In this document: positions 1 to 34,429 of the stretch, in pieces
Layout: every line of letters starts with the position of its first letter
How positions within the stretch are numbered: the stretch's first letter is position 1
Assembly: GCF_010015445.1 (NCBI RefSeq)
Contig: NC_053112.1
Coordinates: 33,009,998 to 33,073,997 of the forward strand
Length of the DNA: 64,000 nucleotides
Direction of reading: 5' to 3'
Source: Perca fluviatilis
Taxonomy: Eukaryota; Chordata; Actinopteri; Perciformes; Percidae
Made by a program: the position numbers and the translations under genes
The notes under the pieces: model-generated
Databases searched by the model: none
What the model was told of the DNA's origin: nothing
The model's input: the letters and a program-made list of their open reading frames with translations, nothing else

Positions 1-486
1 TTTGCCTTTTTTATATACTATACTAGGACTTTTTTCTATATACTATAGGCCTACTAGGACTTTTATGACTTTTTCTACATACTATACTGTCTTTTTTTAG
101 CACTATTTTCGACATACTCCAGTAAGACATTTTTAAATTTTTTTTTTTTTTTAAAATTTTTTTTTTTTTTTTTTTTCTTTTTTAATATACTTTTTTTCTT
201 TTTTCCGACATGCAATACTATGACTTTCTTCGACACTAGAGCATGACGTTTTTCGACATAGTATATATGACTTTTTTTTTTATCACCTTTTACGACATAC
301 TATACTATGACTTTTTTGATATACTATACTAGGAATTTTTCAACATACCTATATCTTTTTCAGGACTTTTTTCAAAATGATATACTATGACATTTTTATC
401 ACTTTTTTCGATATACTATACTATGACTTTTATGACTTTTGTCAACATACTATACTGTCTTTTTTTATCGCTTTTTTCGACATACT
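1..486. repeat. AT-rich degenerate minisatellite, part 1
   Basis: Successive units vary around CATACTATACTATGACTTTT followed by a T-run and often CGA or CAA; the period is about 22-26 bp with frequent indels. Poly-T/A runs occur at 130-185. Open frames through the array only reflect the repeat. The array continues at 1663-2210, 2337-2842, 3168-3451 and 3692-3790. Confidence 0.85.
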
Positions 487-1662
487 ATCATGGCTGTATT
501 AAGAGAACTGGATACAGCGTTCGGCGGGAAGCCCCGTTCATTCCAATGAGAGTGTTCAAAAAGCGCATAAAGCAATCATGGAGCTCGGATCTTCCCATAG
601 ACAGTATAAGGATCTTCCACGTTGACTGCATGGATGTATTAAGAGAGGTTGACTGGCCCATGACCTCATGATGGACATGCGCACTAGCAACCGGTAGCAA
701 CATGCTCGTTCATGAGCTTCTCTCTCGTGTCTCTTACAAGTGGCAAACTCATGAACTTGCCGTTTAATTGTATAAAATAGTCACTAACGTTAAACATTAT
801 ATTTTCGTTGTTCCTGATTGTTTACATGCTTATCTAAATAAACGATGGATGTATTTAGACAACCAAGGAGATGTAGCTCATTATTATGTTGTGCTACTAG
901 CTAGCTATTAGCTAGCGCAAGCTATTAACCCTTGTGTTGCCCTTCGGGTCCCAGTGACCCGAAGGACAACACAAGGATTATGTACTTCCGTTTACTTTGT
1001 TGAGAATTGCTCTCTAAACAAGGGTTGATACAGCACCTTAGTTCTTGTTTGTACAGCATTTTGGTCAGCTTAAACTGTGTCTAGAACTGTGTTCTAGAAA
1101 TAAACTTTACTTACTTTACAAGAAACAGGGTTTAGAGAGCAATTCTCAACAAAGTAAACGGAAGTACATAATCCTTGTGTTGTCCTTCGGGTCACTGGGA
1201 CCCAAAGGACAACACAAGGGTTAAGGTTAGCCTGCAGTTTCGTGAACAGAGCTTCTCTTAATAACATCCATGGCTTCATCGCTCATCCAAGTTACAGGCT
1301 TTACAGCATACATTCCATGGATGTATTAATAGAACACATGGTGAATTACAACCATTAGCGTTAGCATTATCCATTATTACAGCTACAGGACCTCGGGAGA
1401 ACAGTCATGTGAGCGTGCGTAGTGCAGTCTGCTCGCGTCCATGCGCCGTCCATCATGCCTAGTTTAATAACTCTGGATTCGGCTACTAGTAAATGTTAAA
1501 AACGTGACGTTTTAAACAAGGACCCTTTAAGTGTTTGGGCTGGTAAGTTGATGTACCCCAAAAAAAGTTATCCGCCGTCTTTCTGGGCCAGAGGGGTGTA
1601 ATTCCACCGTTATCCGCTAAGCCCATGGTTGCTTTAAGACATGGCGCTGTTCCTAGGGGCTT
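487..1662. repeat. interspersed-repeat block splitting the minisatellite
   Basis: The minisatellite stops at 486 and resumes near 1663. The block contains a recurring ATGGATGTATTAA-type motif on both strands (near 489, 630, 845, 1259 and 1317), consistent with a degenerate non-autonomous repeat that I could not delimit. A fold-back MITE sits inside it at 925-1224. No coding capacity was found. Confidence 0.5.
925..1224. mobile_element. TTAA-bounded fold-back MITE with about 95-bp inverted arms
   Basis: Arms 925-1019 and 1130-1224 are inverted copies differing at two positions. TTAA stands at each end, as expected of a piggyBac-type target duplication, and the ends start CCCTTGTGTTG. Inside each arm there is a further hairpin: a 21-bp stem from CCTTGTGTTG to GGGTC, loop of about 5 bases (left arm 929-975). 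The central 110 bp is unique. No transposase is encoded. Confidence 0.85.
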
Positions 1663-2210
1663 GCATACAGTATGACTTTTTTTCCCGATATTCTATACTA
1701 TGACTTTTTATGACTTTTTTCAACATACTTTACAACATTCTATGACTTTTTTATAACTTTTTTTCGACATAATATACTATGACTGTTTACAACCTACTAT
1801 ACTGTCTTTTTCATGACTTTTCAATATAATATACTATGACTTTTTATCACCTTTTTCAACATGCTATACTATGACTTTCTTCGACATACTATATAGCATG
1901 ACTTTTTTCAACATACTATACTATGACTATTTTTGACACACTATACTATGACTTTCTTCGACATACTTATAGTATGACTTTTTTCGACATATTATACTAT
2001 GACATTTTGACATACTATACTATGACTTTTTACAACATACTATGCTATGCCTTTTTTTATCACTTTTTTCTGACATACTATACTATGACTTTCTTTGACT
2101 ACTTTACAATGACTTTTTTCGACATACTACACTGACTCTTTTTGACATACTATACTATGACTTTCTTCGGCATGCAATACGATGACTATTTTATCACTTT
2201 TTTCAACATG
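1663..2210. repeat. AT-rich degenerate minisatellite, part 2
   Basis: Same about 24-bp unit as 1-486, with variants such as TATCACTTTTTTCGACATAC inserted between units. The T-runs lie on one strand throughout, so all units share one orientation. Confidence 0.85.
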
Positions 2211-2336
2211 GAATGTCATGTGGACTAAAAGTTGGAGAGGTGACAATTTTTGGTTTGAGGTCAGGGTGCAATTAGTTTCAAGACCTGCTTTACAGGGATG
2301 AAATTAAAATTGTGTTCCTGTCAATCTCTCTTAATA
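2211..2336 (+). repeat. embedded repeat copy 1 (shortened)
   Basis: Starts with TGTGGACTAAAAGTTGGAGAG and ends with TGTTCCTGTCAATCTCTC. It matches the copies at 2913-3167 and 3452-3691 at both ends but lacks about 120 bp of their middle. It is flanked on both sides by minisatellite units. Confidence 0.8.
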
Positions 2337-2842
2337 CTTTTTTCCGACATACTATACTATGACTTTTTATGACATACTATAGCATGACTTTTTTCGGCAT
2401 ATTATACTATGACTTTTTCAACATAATATACTATGACTATTTACAACATACTATACTGTCTTTTTCATGACTTTTTTTCAATATAATATACTATGACTTT
2501 TACAACATACTATACTTTATCTTTTTTATCACTTTTTTTCTGACATACTATACTATGACTTTTTTGATGTACTATAGCATGACTTTTTTATCACTTTTTT
2601 CTGACATACTATACTATGACTTTCTTTGACTACTTTACAATGACTTTTTTCAACATACTACACTGACTCTTTTCGACATACTATACTATGACTTTTTTGA
2701 CTTTTTTTGGAATACTATACTATGTCTTTTTTATCACTTTTTTCGACATACTATGACTTTTTTCAACATACTATACTGTGACTCTTTTCGACGTACTATA
2801 CCATGACTTTTTTGGACAAACTATACTATGATTTTTTTTTTT
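2337..2842. repeat. AT-rich degenerate minisatellite, part 3
   Basis: Continuation of the about 24-bp array between embedded copies 1 and 2. It contains local duplications of several units (for example, the stretch at 2072-2130 recurs at 2603-2670). Confidence 0.8.
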
Positions 2843-2912
2843 GGGGTGACCGTAGCTTAGTCTGTAGGGAGTTGGGTTGGGATCCGGAGGGTCTCTGATT
2901 CATGTCTCCGCA
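2843..2912 (+). repeat. tRNA-like SINE head in front of embedded copy 2
   Basis: TAGCTTAGTCTGTAGG at 2853-2868 resembles a polymerase III A box and GGTCTCTGATTCATG at 2890-2904 a degenerate B box, at tRNA-like spacing. It runs directly into the embedded repeat at 2913, suggesting that the repeat is the body of a tRNA-derived SINE. The other two copies lack this head. Confidence 0.55.
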
Positions 2913-3167
2913 TGGAGCAAAGTATGTAATGTGGACTAAAAGTTGGAGAGGTGCCAGTTTTTGGTTTGAGGTCCAATATACTAAGTGAAAGAGCCAAATA
3001 TGACAAAATCATAAACCTGTGTAAGGTCAGATAGCTTAGGGTGATAAGAGAATTATTGTAAGACAGAAGGTTGAGTGTTCAAATTATGTAGCGTGCAGTT
3101 GGTTTCGAGACCTGCTTTACAGAGATGAAGACAAAAGTTGTGTTCCTGTCAATCTCTCGTAATACTT
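2913..3167 (+). repeat. embedded repeat copy 2 (full body)
   Basis: About 250 bp, from the GGACTAAAAGTTGGAGAGG motif through AAAGAGCCAAATATGAC to CTGTCAATCTCTCGTAATAC. It is close to copy 3 along its length. It is preceded by a tRNA-like head, so it is probably a SINE body. No coding frame. Confidence 0.75.
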
Positions 3168-3451
3168 TTTCTGACATACAATACTATGACTTTTTTTCGA
3201 CGTACTATATTATGACTTTTTTCAACCTAATATACTATGACTATTTTATCACTTTTTTCGACATGCTATACTATTACTATTTTCGACGTGCTATACTATG
3301 ACTATTTTATCACTTTTTTCAACATGCTATACTATTACTATTTTCGACGTGCTATACTATGACTTTTATCACTTTTTTCGACATGCTATACTATGACTAT
3401 TTTATCACTTTTTTCGGCATACTATAGTATTACTATAGTACCATACTTTTG
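3168..3451. repeat. AT-rich degenerate minisatellite, part 4
   Basis: Same unit family. Here a longer period of about 60 bp, containing TATTTTATCACTTTTTTC, is repeated at 3240-3420, showing higher-order amplification of several units together. Confidence 0.75.
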
Positions 3452-3691
3452 TCACTGGACCAAAGTATGCAATGTGGACTAAAAGTTGGAGAGGTGCCAG
3501 TATTTGGTTTGAGGTCCAATATACTAAGTGAAAGAGCCAAATATGACGAAAACCTAAACTTGTGTGAGGTCAGGTAGCTTAGGGTGATAAGAGAATGCTT
3601 AAAAGACAGAAGGTTGAGTGTTCAAATTCTGTAGCGTGCAGTTGGTTTCGAGACCTACTTTACAGGGATGAAGACAAAAGTCGTGTTTCCG
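3452..3691 (+). repeat. embedded repeat copy 3
   Basis: Matches copy 2 over nearly its whole length but has no tRNA-like head in front. It ends a few bases short of the copy 2 end and returns directly to minisatellite sequence. Confidence 0.75.
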
Positions 3692-3790
3692 ACAAACAAT
3701 ACTATGACTTTTTTTCGACAGTTTTTTGGACATATATGTATTTTTCCAACATACTATATTATGAGTGTTTTCAACATTTTTTTAATTCAG
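3692..3790. repeat. AT-rich degenerate minisatellite, part 5
   Basis: Last clear stretch of the array before the SINE at 3791. Remnants of the unit reappear between 3916 and 4010. Confidence 0.7.
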
Positions 3791-3915
3791 TGGCAGGGTG
3801 GCTCAGTGGTTAGTATTGCTCCAACTAGCACGAACAAGTAAGCAGAGCAGACTTTGTCCCTTGGTTCGATTCCCAGTCCGGGATGGCCCTTTTGGTGTGG
3901 AGTTTGCATGTTCTT
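3791..3915 (+). repeat. tRNA-derived SINE 5' part
   Basis: GTGGCTCAGTGGTTAGTATTG at about 3799-3819 is a polymerase III A-box region and GGTTCGATTCC at about 3862-3872 a B box. The following GTGTGGAGTTTGCATGTTCT is the body sequence of a SINE family I remember as widespread in teleosts. It is cut off where minisatellite-like sequence resumes. Confidence 0.75.
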
Positions 3916-4010
3916 CCAGACTTTTTTTTGGCATACTATACTTTCCTTCAACATACTATACTGACTTTTTATATCTGACTTTTACTTTTTTTAAATATGC
4001 TATACTATTA

Positions 4011-4052
4011 GTGGCTCAGTGGTTGGCACTGCTCCAACTAGCACCAGTAAGT
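4011..4052 (+). repeat. SINE fragment (A-box part only)
   Basis: AGTGGCTCAGTGGTTGGCAC followed by TGCTCCAACTAGCAC repeats the first 40 bases of the SINE at 3791-3915 and then stops. The two copies share the unusual CTCCAACTAGCAC, so this looks like a local duplication with the array rather than a separate insertion. Confidence 0.65.
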
Positions 4053-6611
4053 TTCAAGTTTGAAGGTTAGGTCTATTTAGCATAACAACTAAAGGGCAGA
4101 GTTGCTTTTCCAGTTCATATCCTGTGCAGTACTGTGAGATGGATTGTGGTGGGCCATTTAAATAAACCTGAGTTGACAAAGTTAAACAACGTTCTTAGCA
4201 GAAATCTTTTAAAAATGACCTATAAAATAAAATCCTTCTCAAACCAGAGTAAAATTGCCATTGAAGCGAACACATGTTCAATATGGAAAATCTAACCTGA
4301 TAAACATTGCCTGGTTTCGCCAAATGTGACGGTCCATCATAGAAAAGGTTTGTCGTAATAAATTTGGCCTAAAAAAAAAAACCTGCACTGTGATACATGT
4401 TAGAAGTATTCCCTTTGGGATGTAATTAACCAAATAATTTGCTTTATTGAACATATAAGATGCCTTCACACAGGTAACAAAAACAGACAACTGATATGCT
4501 TGAAATGAAAAAAGAAAAAACCCACATTTTATTGCACTTAAGTTATAAGAAAATAAAATTCTAAGTGAATCAAACAAATACACAATCCCTTTAAGGTTTT
4601 TTCTGTCTGTTTTCTTTTTTGCCAGGCAGTTTACATGAACTGAAAAAATAAAACACCTGCAACAAATCTGATTTCTCAAACCAGATCATAAATTAAAACA
4701 GGGAGAAAACAACGAGAGGAGATAGAGCAAGATTGTTTTCTTTTTTAATATACAGTGTTATACCACTTTCACAGTTCAGCTTGAGTTGTGACTCTTGGAG
4801 ATTGAGACGATTTTACGTTTGGCTACAATGTTTCTGTTCACGTTTGTTGCCTTTGCGTTTTTATTTTTCCCCACTGACAATCCTCGAGGCTGCGACAGCC
4901 GCCACGGTGATTTTAACTGCAACACATGTAACACTAAGACTCCTGGCAGCTCGACCTGTCAGTTGATCCTTGTGATGGGTCTCCTCTGTTGCTTCAGACA
5001 TCTTTGAATGGAACAACAATCACACACGGATACGGACAGTTCTCTCATTCACGTGTTAAAATCAATACATCTGCTAGTTTTTTTTTTTTCTTTGCCAGTC
5101 CACACAGCATTTGTACATTTCCCCAAAGAACAGGCTGAAAGAGCGTTGTCCCAAGGAATGTGTTTACAAGTTGCCCATCAACACGCTAACACACACACAC
5201 ACTCATGCACGCACACACACACGCACCCCAACAGTGTACATCCCCTTGTTTCCTCTCTGCAGGCGATCACGCTCCTTCCTCTCAGCCTCGTAGAGGCACG
5301 TTTGGCTCAAGTTTCAGTGGAAAAAACGAACAAAATAAAACAGAAATGTTGGATGTTATATTTCGTAATCTTTTGTTTCTTTAAGTCCAAACATATAGAG
5401 TTCAATTTGGAATTTTGCCTGGGACTAAAACGTCACAGCAAGTAAAAGTTCCATCGCTCTCTTTTCCATTCAACTAGCAGCATAAATACAGTTTGGCCAC
5501 TGGGAGAAAACAGTAGGGGAAGAGGCTGGGGCTTCAGGGGCATTAATCCACAGCGCTTAGAGCTTTGCCGCCTCTCGTCACAGCACTGGCATTGAGGAAA
5601 CCACCCCAGCTAGACTGAAAAATTCTGGACAGCATTGAGGTTTATGTGGAGACGGAGCTCCAAACCCAGGGATGTAGAAAACAAAAAGGAAGAACAAACA
5701 ACTCTAATAAAAAGACGAAGAAAAAAAACCTTGTGACATAATGACAGCAAACCTAAACAGAGCAGGTTTCTAATACTGGGATTTGTTGCTGTTGGCAACC
5801 GCAAAGAGAAAAAAAAAAAAAAGTGAGAAACGCCTTTCATATGATAAACCAAAAACGTATTGAAATTCACAGTTGTGTTTGCGTGCGAAATTGTAAAGAA
5901 AACTACAGAAACCGAGTGGAGAATAATAAGAACGGAAACTGAATGACAAGAAACGAGCCTGATTACAGACTTGAACCCTCCAGTCGCCCTCTCTCCTCTG
6001 ATACAAGCAGCTCTTTAGGTGTGTGGAAATTTACCTTCCTTAATCTTTTCCTACAGTCAATGTTTTCTACTTTCTGGGTTGAGTGTATGTGTGTGCTCTG
6101 ATGGGAGGGGAGGGGGGGGGGGATCTTTAAAAAATAATACATCTCTGTACATCTCAAAATCTGTCAGGCTTGAGCGAAACCAAGTCTCTGTGCGAAGCGG
6201 ACCCCAAGCCGAAAGGGTTGAGTCACTTCAGAAGAGTTCAGTCGTTCCTTTCTTCCTCTCTTCTTTCTCCCAGCCAATTGCGGGACAGACCGGTCGTGCA
6301 CCGCCGACCCGTTTCCAGCCAGATTCCCTCCGACTCCACCTCGTACTGGTGGTAGGGGCTCGAAAGCAGGGGCCGAACATGTGAGAGGGTCTGTGGCTCT
6401 GTCAGTAACATTTTCCCATAGGGGGGGATGGGGAAGATAATGGTAGAGGACAGGACAGCCCACTGTCAGTGGTGGTGGTTGTAGATTTTGCGAGTTTGGG
6501 TGAAGAGTTCTGGGCTTTGGCCCTCTGGTTTCTAGGTGCCTCCTCTCCCAGTCCCTCTCTATTCCTTCCTCTCCGCGGTTCGCTCTCTTCATCCTTCCTC
6601 ACCACATCTCC
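4053..6611 (-). other. presumed fbxw7 3' UTR and downstream flank
   Basis: There is no coding exon between the fbxw7 stop and the repeat array. The first AATAAA on the minus strand after the stop is at 4860-4865, about 1.75 kb downstream. Others are at 4528-4533 and 4443-4448. The 3' UTR probably ends at one of these. An imperfect AC-rich stretch lies at 5188-5226 and a G-run at 6105-6121. The region is otherwise low-complexity free; open frames here are short and show no family resemblance. Confidence 0.5.
4860..4865 (-). terminator. candidate poly(A) signal AATAAA for fbxw7
   Basis: Reads AATAAA on the minus strand. It is the first canonical hexamer after the fbxw7 stop codon, which would give a 3' UTR of about 1.75 kb. 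Alternatives at 4528-4533 and 4443-4448 would give about 2.1 kb. Use is inferred; there is no transcript evidence. Confidence 0.35.
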
Positions 6612-30192
<23,581 letters not shown>

Positions 30193-30760
30193 CCTTATAA
30201 TCCGGTGTGTTTTCCTTTTTCCTCTTCAGTGACAATCGGTGAAGTCCAAATCCGTGTGCGTGGTGGGGAGATAGCTCTGACAGTGTGAGGGCAGCGCACT
30301 CTCAGGTAAATCCGACGCCGTCTCTGATGTGAACATGCTCGGGCACGTCACCGGAGTGGCGTGCATGCGGTAGATTTCCCCGGTATAGGCATTCAAAAAA
30401 AAAAAAAAAAGAAGAGGAAAAAAAAGCTCTGCCGCGTCACGCCGACTTAAACGGGGCTCGGTCGGTGGGGTGAACAATGCGATGCGACGATCCCGGAGGC
30501 GTGTGCGCCGCCGACCAGCCTCACCGAGCAGGGAGTGAACAGATGAGGGAGAAAGAGGGTGACACTCGGCAGAAAGGGGGAGGAGTGGAGGTGAGAGCGT
30601 CAGAGCAGAGCTCTCTCCCTCTAACAGGCTGCACGACGGCTCCTCCAAACAGGATCGGATTACAGCCTCCCCGGCGGAGACAGCAGGAATGGTGCAGTCC
30701 AACATTCAACACTGTGCGCAGCGCATCCTACGCGAGCAGGGTACCAGGGACATATGCGTA
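30193..30760 (-). promoter_or_regulatory. GC/CpG-rich leader and presumed promoter of the short fbxw7 transcript
   Basis: Directly upstream of the first coding exon the base composition becomes GC-rich, with many CpG (30300-30360, 30425-30545, 30640-30740), against the AT-rich surroundings. There is no obvious TATA box at a fixed distance. A 16-17 base A-tract at 30396-30412 interrupts it. In-frame TGA upstream of the ATG marks the part nearest the exon as untranslated. The transcription start cannot be placed from sequence alone. Confidence 0.5.
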
Positions 30761-31875
30761 AAAAAGACGAGGCAGCAGCACACACAGACCGGGTGGGGTA
30801 CACACTTGTCCTTTTGCATAAAGGTGGACCCCCACTTGTTGCAGAATCAAAAACATACCATCCATTCATCCATCCATCCATGCACCCAGCCCAAGGCTCT
30901 TCTCTCTTTATTTTTACGCTCTGTTATCAAATAGCAAATTTGCCTACATGTAAAGCATATGCAGTGGTGGAAAGTCACGTTATATTTTCTTTAGTACTGT
31001 GCTTAAGAACAATTCTGAAGCAAACCGTCTGCTATAATAATCTATCAGGCAACAGTGTGAATGGATCCACCTTTGCTGCACCTGCTTATTTGCGCACACA
31101 CACACAAGTCCAATATTTGCATTTCACTATGGCAGGTAATGAGTGATTGCCCCTGCCCAGTGTTTTACAGCTTGTAAAAATCACAACCTCAAGATGGCAG
31201 CTTTAGTTAAACAAAAAAAACATTTAGCACAGGTGAATGTACTACACATATTTATCTTGTTTAGCCATACAGGATACGTTCATCAGAGGCTTTTTGTTTG
31301 ATTAATGTGGGCAAATTAAGAACAGAGAATATTAAAGAGTGTCCCCTGCCACCTGTGCTGCAAGACAACAAACTGAAACATATTTCAACATCAAACTGAC
31401 CAGCTGCCATTTATAAACAGTGGCATTTGTGTGTAGTTTAAATTAAACTTTAAGCATTGGTTTGCTAGCTTTTGGGAATGTCATAACACTTTTTTTTTCC
31501 TGGTATAGATATCCAGTTCATACCAGTTTGGAAAATGCCATTAGGTTTTATACATCTTTGTTACCCTTGACATCATAAGACGTCAGCATTAGATCATTGA
31601 CACACAGGACACAATGAAGGATCATGGGAAGGGCTCTATTCACAGGTGATGGAGCATTGAGATCTGCCAGCATTTCAGTCACTCCTGGTTTCCACCTGTA
31701 ATTACTATGTGACCTGGCACAGAGGGCAATGTCTAGGGCTTGTTACTGAAAACAAAAACTTGGCAAGAGTGTTCTGGTAAAAAAATTCACATTTTTGAGC
31801 TGGAACTTTTGAGTTATTTTGGACTATACACAAAAGAAATTGATGTGATGTAACACTGCAAACCGTACAGCTTTT
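30761..31875. other. no recognised feature upstream of fbxw7 promoter
   Basis: Contains a short (ATCC)n at 30860-30884 and otherwise unique AT-rich sequence. No exon, RNA gene or repeat family was recognised. Confidence 0.6.
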
Positions 31876-31884
31876 TGCATGGTG

Positions 31885-32380
31885 CAGACTGATCTCATAA
31901 AGTAGCGTATGTATGACACGCCAATTCGTATGCTGTTTTTGAATGTTATCAAGACGAATAATCGCTTTTTAGCGTGTTTATCAACGCCGTTCAGGCCGCC
32001 ATTGACTTACATTACGTGTGAATTTTCGCCATAGCGAGTATTATGAAAAGACGCAAGTCCGTGGATGGGTAAAACACAGGACTTTCACCCAGGAGAGCCG
32101 GGATCACGTCCCGCGTTTGTCAACCTTTTTTTGTGTGTTAACTTTTTTTTAAGCCTTACCCAATGTTTCTTTCCTAAACTCAACCGTTTGTTTTTCTAAG
32201 CGTGTGACGTTGGTCTCGTCTTCTTTTCCTATAGTACGATAGTACAGCACGTTCTCGCGATAAGACGCCACGTGGCAACAGCGTAGAGATACACGTGGAA
32301 AGCTCAAATGCGTACAGATTACACACCATTTGGCTTTAGGAAAGTGGCATGTATGTTTATGCAAAGTCATGATGCCATGC
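31885..32380 (+). mobile_element. composite tRNA-Glu-like non-autonomous element, copy A
   Basis: 496 bp flanked by the 9-bp direct repeat TGCATGGTG (31876-31884 and 32381-32389). It starts CAGACTGATCTCAT and ends GCAAAGTCATGATG; an inverted copy lies at 47634-48179. At 32059-32116 the ACTTTCACCCAGG loop and the following arm resemble the anticodon and T arms of tRNA-Glu(UUC). Near the end, CCATTTGGCTTTAGGAAAGTGG is a diverged hairpin. No transposase. Confidence 0.75.
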
Positions 32381-32389
32381 TGCATGGTG

Positions 32390-33224
32390 AATTACCATAG
32401 TAAATAAAAGTGAATCATATACAGTAAGTCTGAAATTTATGTAGCAAGAGATTTAAATCATGATCATTTTAGAGGACATGACAGGTGTAAGAGATTTGGC
32501 TAATCCTGGCATTTTAGTCACACTTTCTCCACCACAGACACGCACACAGAAAAGCACCCAAACCGGTGGAGGGTGCATCAGACAGAGCTGGTCGGGCTTT
32601 GTCTGTGTGTGTTTAAGGTGGCCCTCATGAGAAGGGCCCTCTCGTTGCTCTCTACTGGCTCAACCTTTACACAACAGATTGGAATGCTTGGCATGCGAGA
32701 GGGGTTGCACTGTGGCCTTTGAATAGGCCGTGGCCTCCTTTGTTGCTCTCCTTCTGCTAGTTGGTAAAGCATTATCAACAGCCCCCCGCGCCCCCCCCCC
32801 CACCACCACTAAACTGACCTTCTGCTTATCAAAACCAAAATCATGCTGGTCAGATATAAAGCCGTAAAAAGACGTTTTTCTCTCAGAGCAGAGTTTTGTT
32901 ATTATCAACAAACAAACCTGTTCAGGTACCAGTGATCCAACAGACAATGGCTCCAATATTTGAACAGCAGAGGATGTATAAAAATACACTCATTACATCG
33001 CAGTGCAGCAGATAGCTTGTGGGGAAATGCAAATGTCTCATTTGACTGTGCACAAATAATACACATCAATACCAAGGTTTCAGCACACTGTCTCAACAGA
33101 TACTGTACAAGTTTTGTACAAGTTGAGCATCCTTGGATGTATGAAGATACTGGAGGAGGCCATTAATAAATGAATGAGAAAAGGATGGCTGCAAATATTG
33201 AGAATTTTCCTCATCAATTGTACA
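32390..33224. other. no recognised feature
   Basis: Unique AT-rich sequence. A C-run lies at 32790-32802. No exon or repeat family recognised. Confidence 0.6.
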
Positions 33225-33640
33225 TTGATCATTTCTTGATCAATAAACTGAACCCTTACAATCCAAAAGGTATTTCAAAAGCAAGAAAATCCTCACATTT
33301 TGGAATAAAGTGTTTAATATTTTGACTTCAAGAATGAATTGATTTAGAATTGAAATGATCAGTCAATGAATCGATGGACATAATTAATCTGTAATGACTT
33401 ATCAATCGTAAAAATGCCCCAAACTGTTTGGCTTTTTAAAGATGATTTGAAGATTGGCTTGTTTTCTTAGTCTTCTATAATAGTTATTTAAATTTCCCTG
33501 AGTTTTGGACTGTTATTGTCAACTTTGGCAGTTAAGTTTTTACTTCCTAGACCAAACGAATAATCTATTAACCAGGATAAAATAATCAGCAGGTTAACCA
33601 ATTATGAAAATAAAAGTTACTTTCAGCCCTAAATTGATTG
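33225..33640. repeat. degenerate AATCGATTAA-type repeats, copy 2
   Basis: TCAATAAACTGAACCC, TCCTCACATTTTGGAATAAAG, GTCAATGAATCGATGGAC and ATAATTAATCTG are old variants of the family also seen at 12440, 60680 and 63440. The copy seems doubled and broken. Confidence 0.45.
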
Positions 33641-34429
33641 ACTAAATTGTCAAATAAAATTTCTGTTGAGTCACTGATTAGAAGATTAGAAGCCTTAGAA
33701 GAGGTACTAAAGGTCTAACACCTGTCTAGTACGATTAGAGGAACGTGAGTTGGCCTACTATTCCAAATCAACAGATGTTCACTACAGGAGAAAAGGAGCT
33801 TTCTTAAGCAAATGTTTAATGTGAGGTGGCGAACTTGAAGGAGGCAAATACTTCTTGGGTAGTGATGCATCACTAAACGGCGCTGTGTCATTGTGCGATT
33901 GTCCTCTCTGTGGAAAAAAAAAATGAGGACTAGGGGGTCTCCTCTCAATAGATTTTCCTGAAATGGTGAAGTGTGAGCCCCATTCCAGGCTGGACAGATG
34001 CAATGCGTGTGGGGGAGGTTTGATGAATAAGGAAACCATGGATCATGGCATTCTGCGAAGGATAATAATAGCATCATCTGCATGGAGTTGAATTAACATA
34101 TTCTGCAGCCACCCACGCGACTCAAACATTCAAGTTTGAAGGGGTAAGGTCAAAAAAGAAATTAAAGCAGGAGCCACTGGCCATCTCCCTTGTGACATCA
34201 ATGGTGTTCATGGAAAATAAATGAACAGGGGTCAGTATTTGCAATTATTGGCAAATATTTAGGAATTTAAGATGCAGTATTTTAAAATGTATACAAGTAG
34301 AGAGAAAGCAATTCATAGAAAACACAATGAAAATGAAAAACATGTACAAAAGCTACGGAGAGAACGTCAAAATTCAATGAGCCAGTGTTGTCCTCATTCA
34401 CACAGGTATACATACATACACTAAAAGGC
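33641..34429. other. no recognised feature
   Basis: No coding exon or known repeat. The 122- and 85-codon minus-strand frames here overlap each other, have no family resemblance and carry no splice context worth calling. Confidence 0.6.

Noticed and set aside
387..2135. Open frames rich in Tyr, Phe and Met in the first 4 kb
   Set aside because: They follow the minisatellite unit and have no non-repeat coding content.
4278..4679. 133-codon minus-strand frame
   Set aside because: No motif or homology I recognise; composition is AT-rich Phe/Leu/Tyr typical of random non-coding frames.
6164..6605. Overlapping frames on both strands near the fbxw7 3' end (up to 149 codons)
   Set aside because: They overlap the 3' UTR and terminal exon, contradict each other in strand and lack any family motif.
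30226..30705. 159-codon minus-strand frame upstream of fbxw7 exon 1
   Set aside because: It is in the GC-rich leader, ends before the exon in another frame and shows no resemblance to any FBXW7 N-terminus; GC-rich sequence has few stops by chance.
32059..32116. Possible functional tRNA-Glu gene
   Set aside because: Only the anticodon-arm and T-arm parts resemble tRNA; the acceptor stem does not pair and it lies inside a repeated element.
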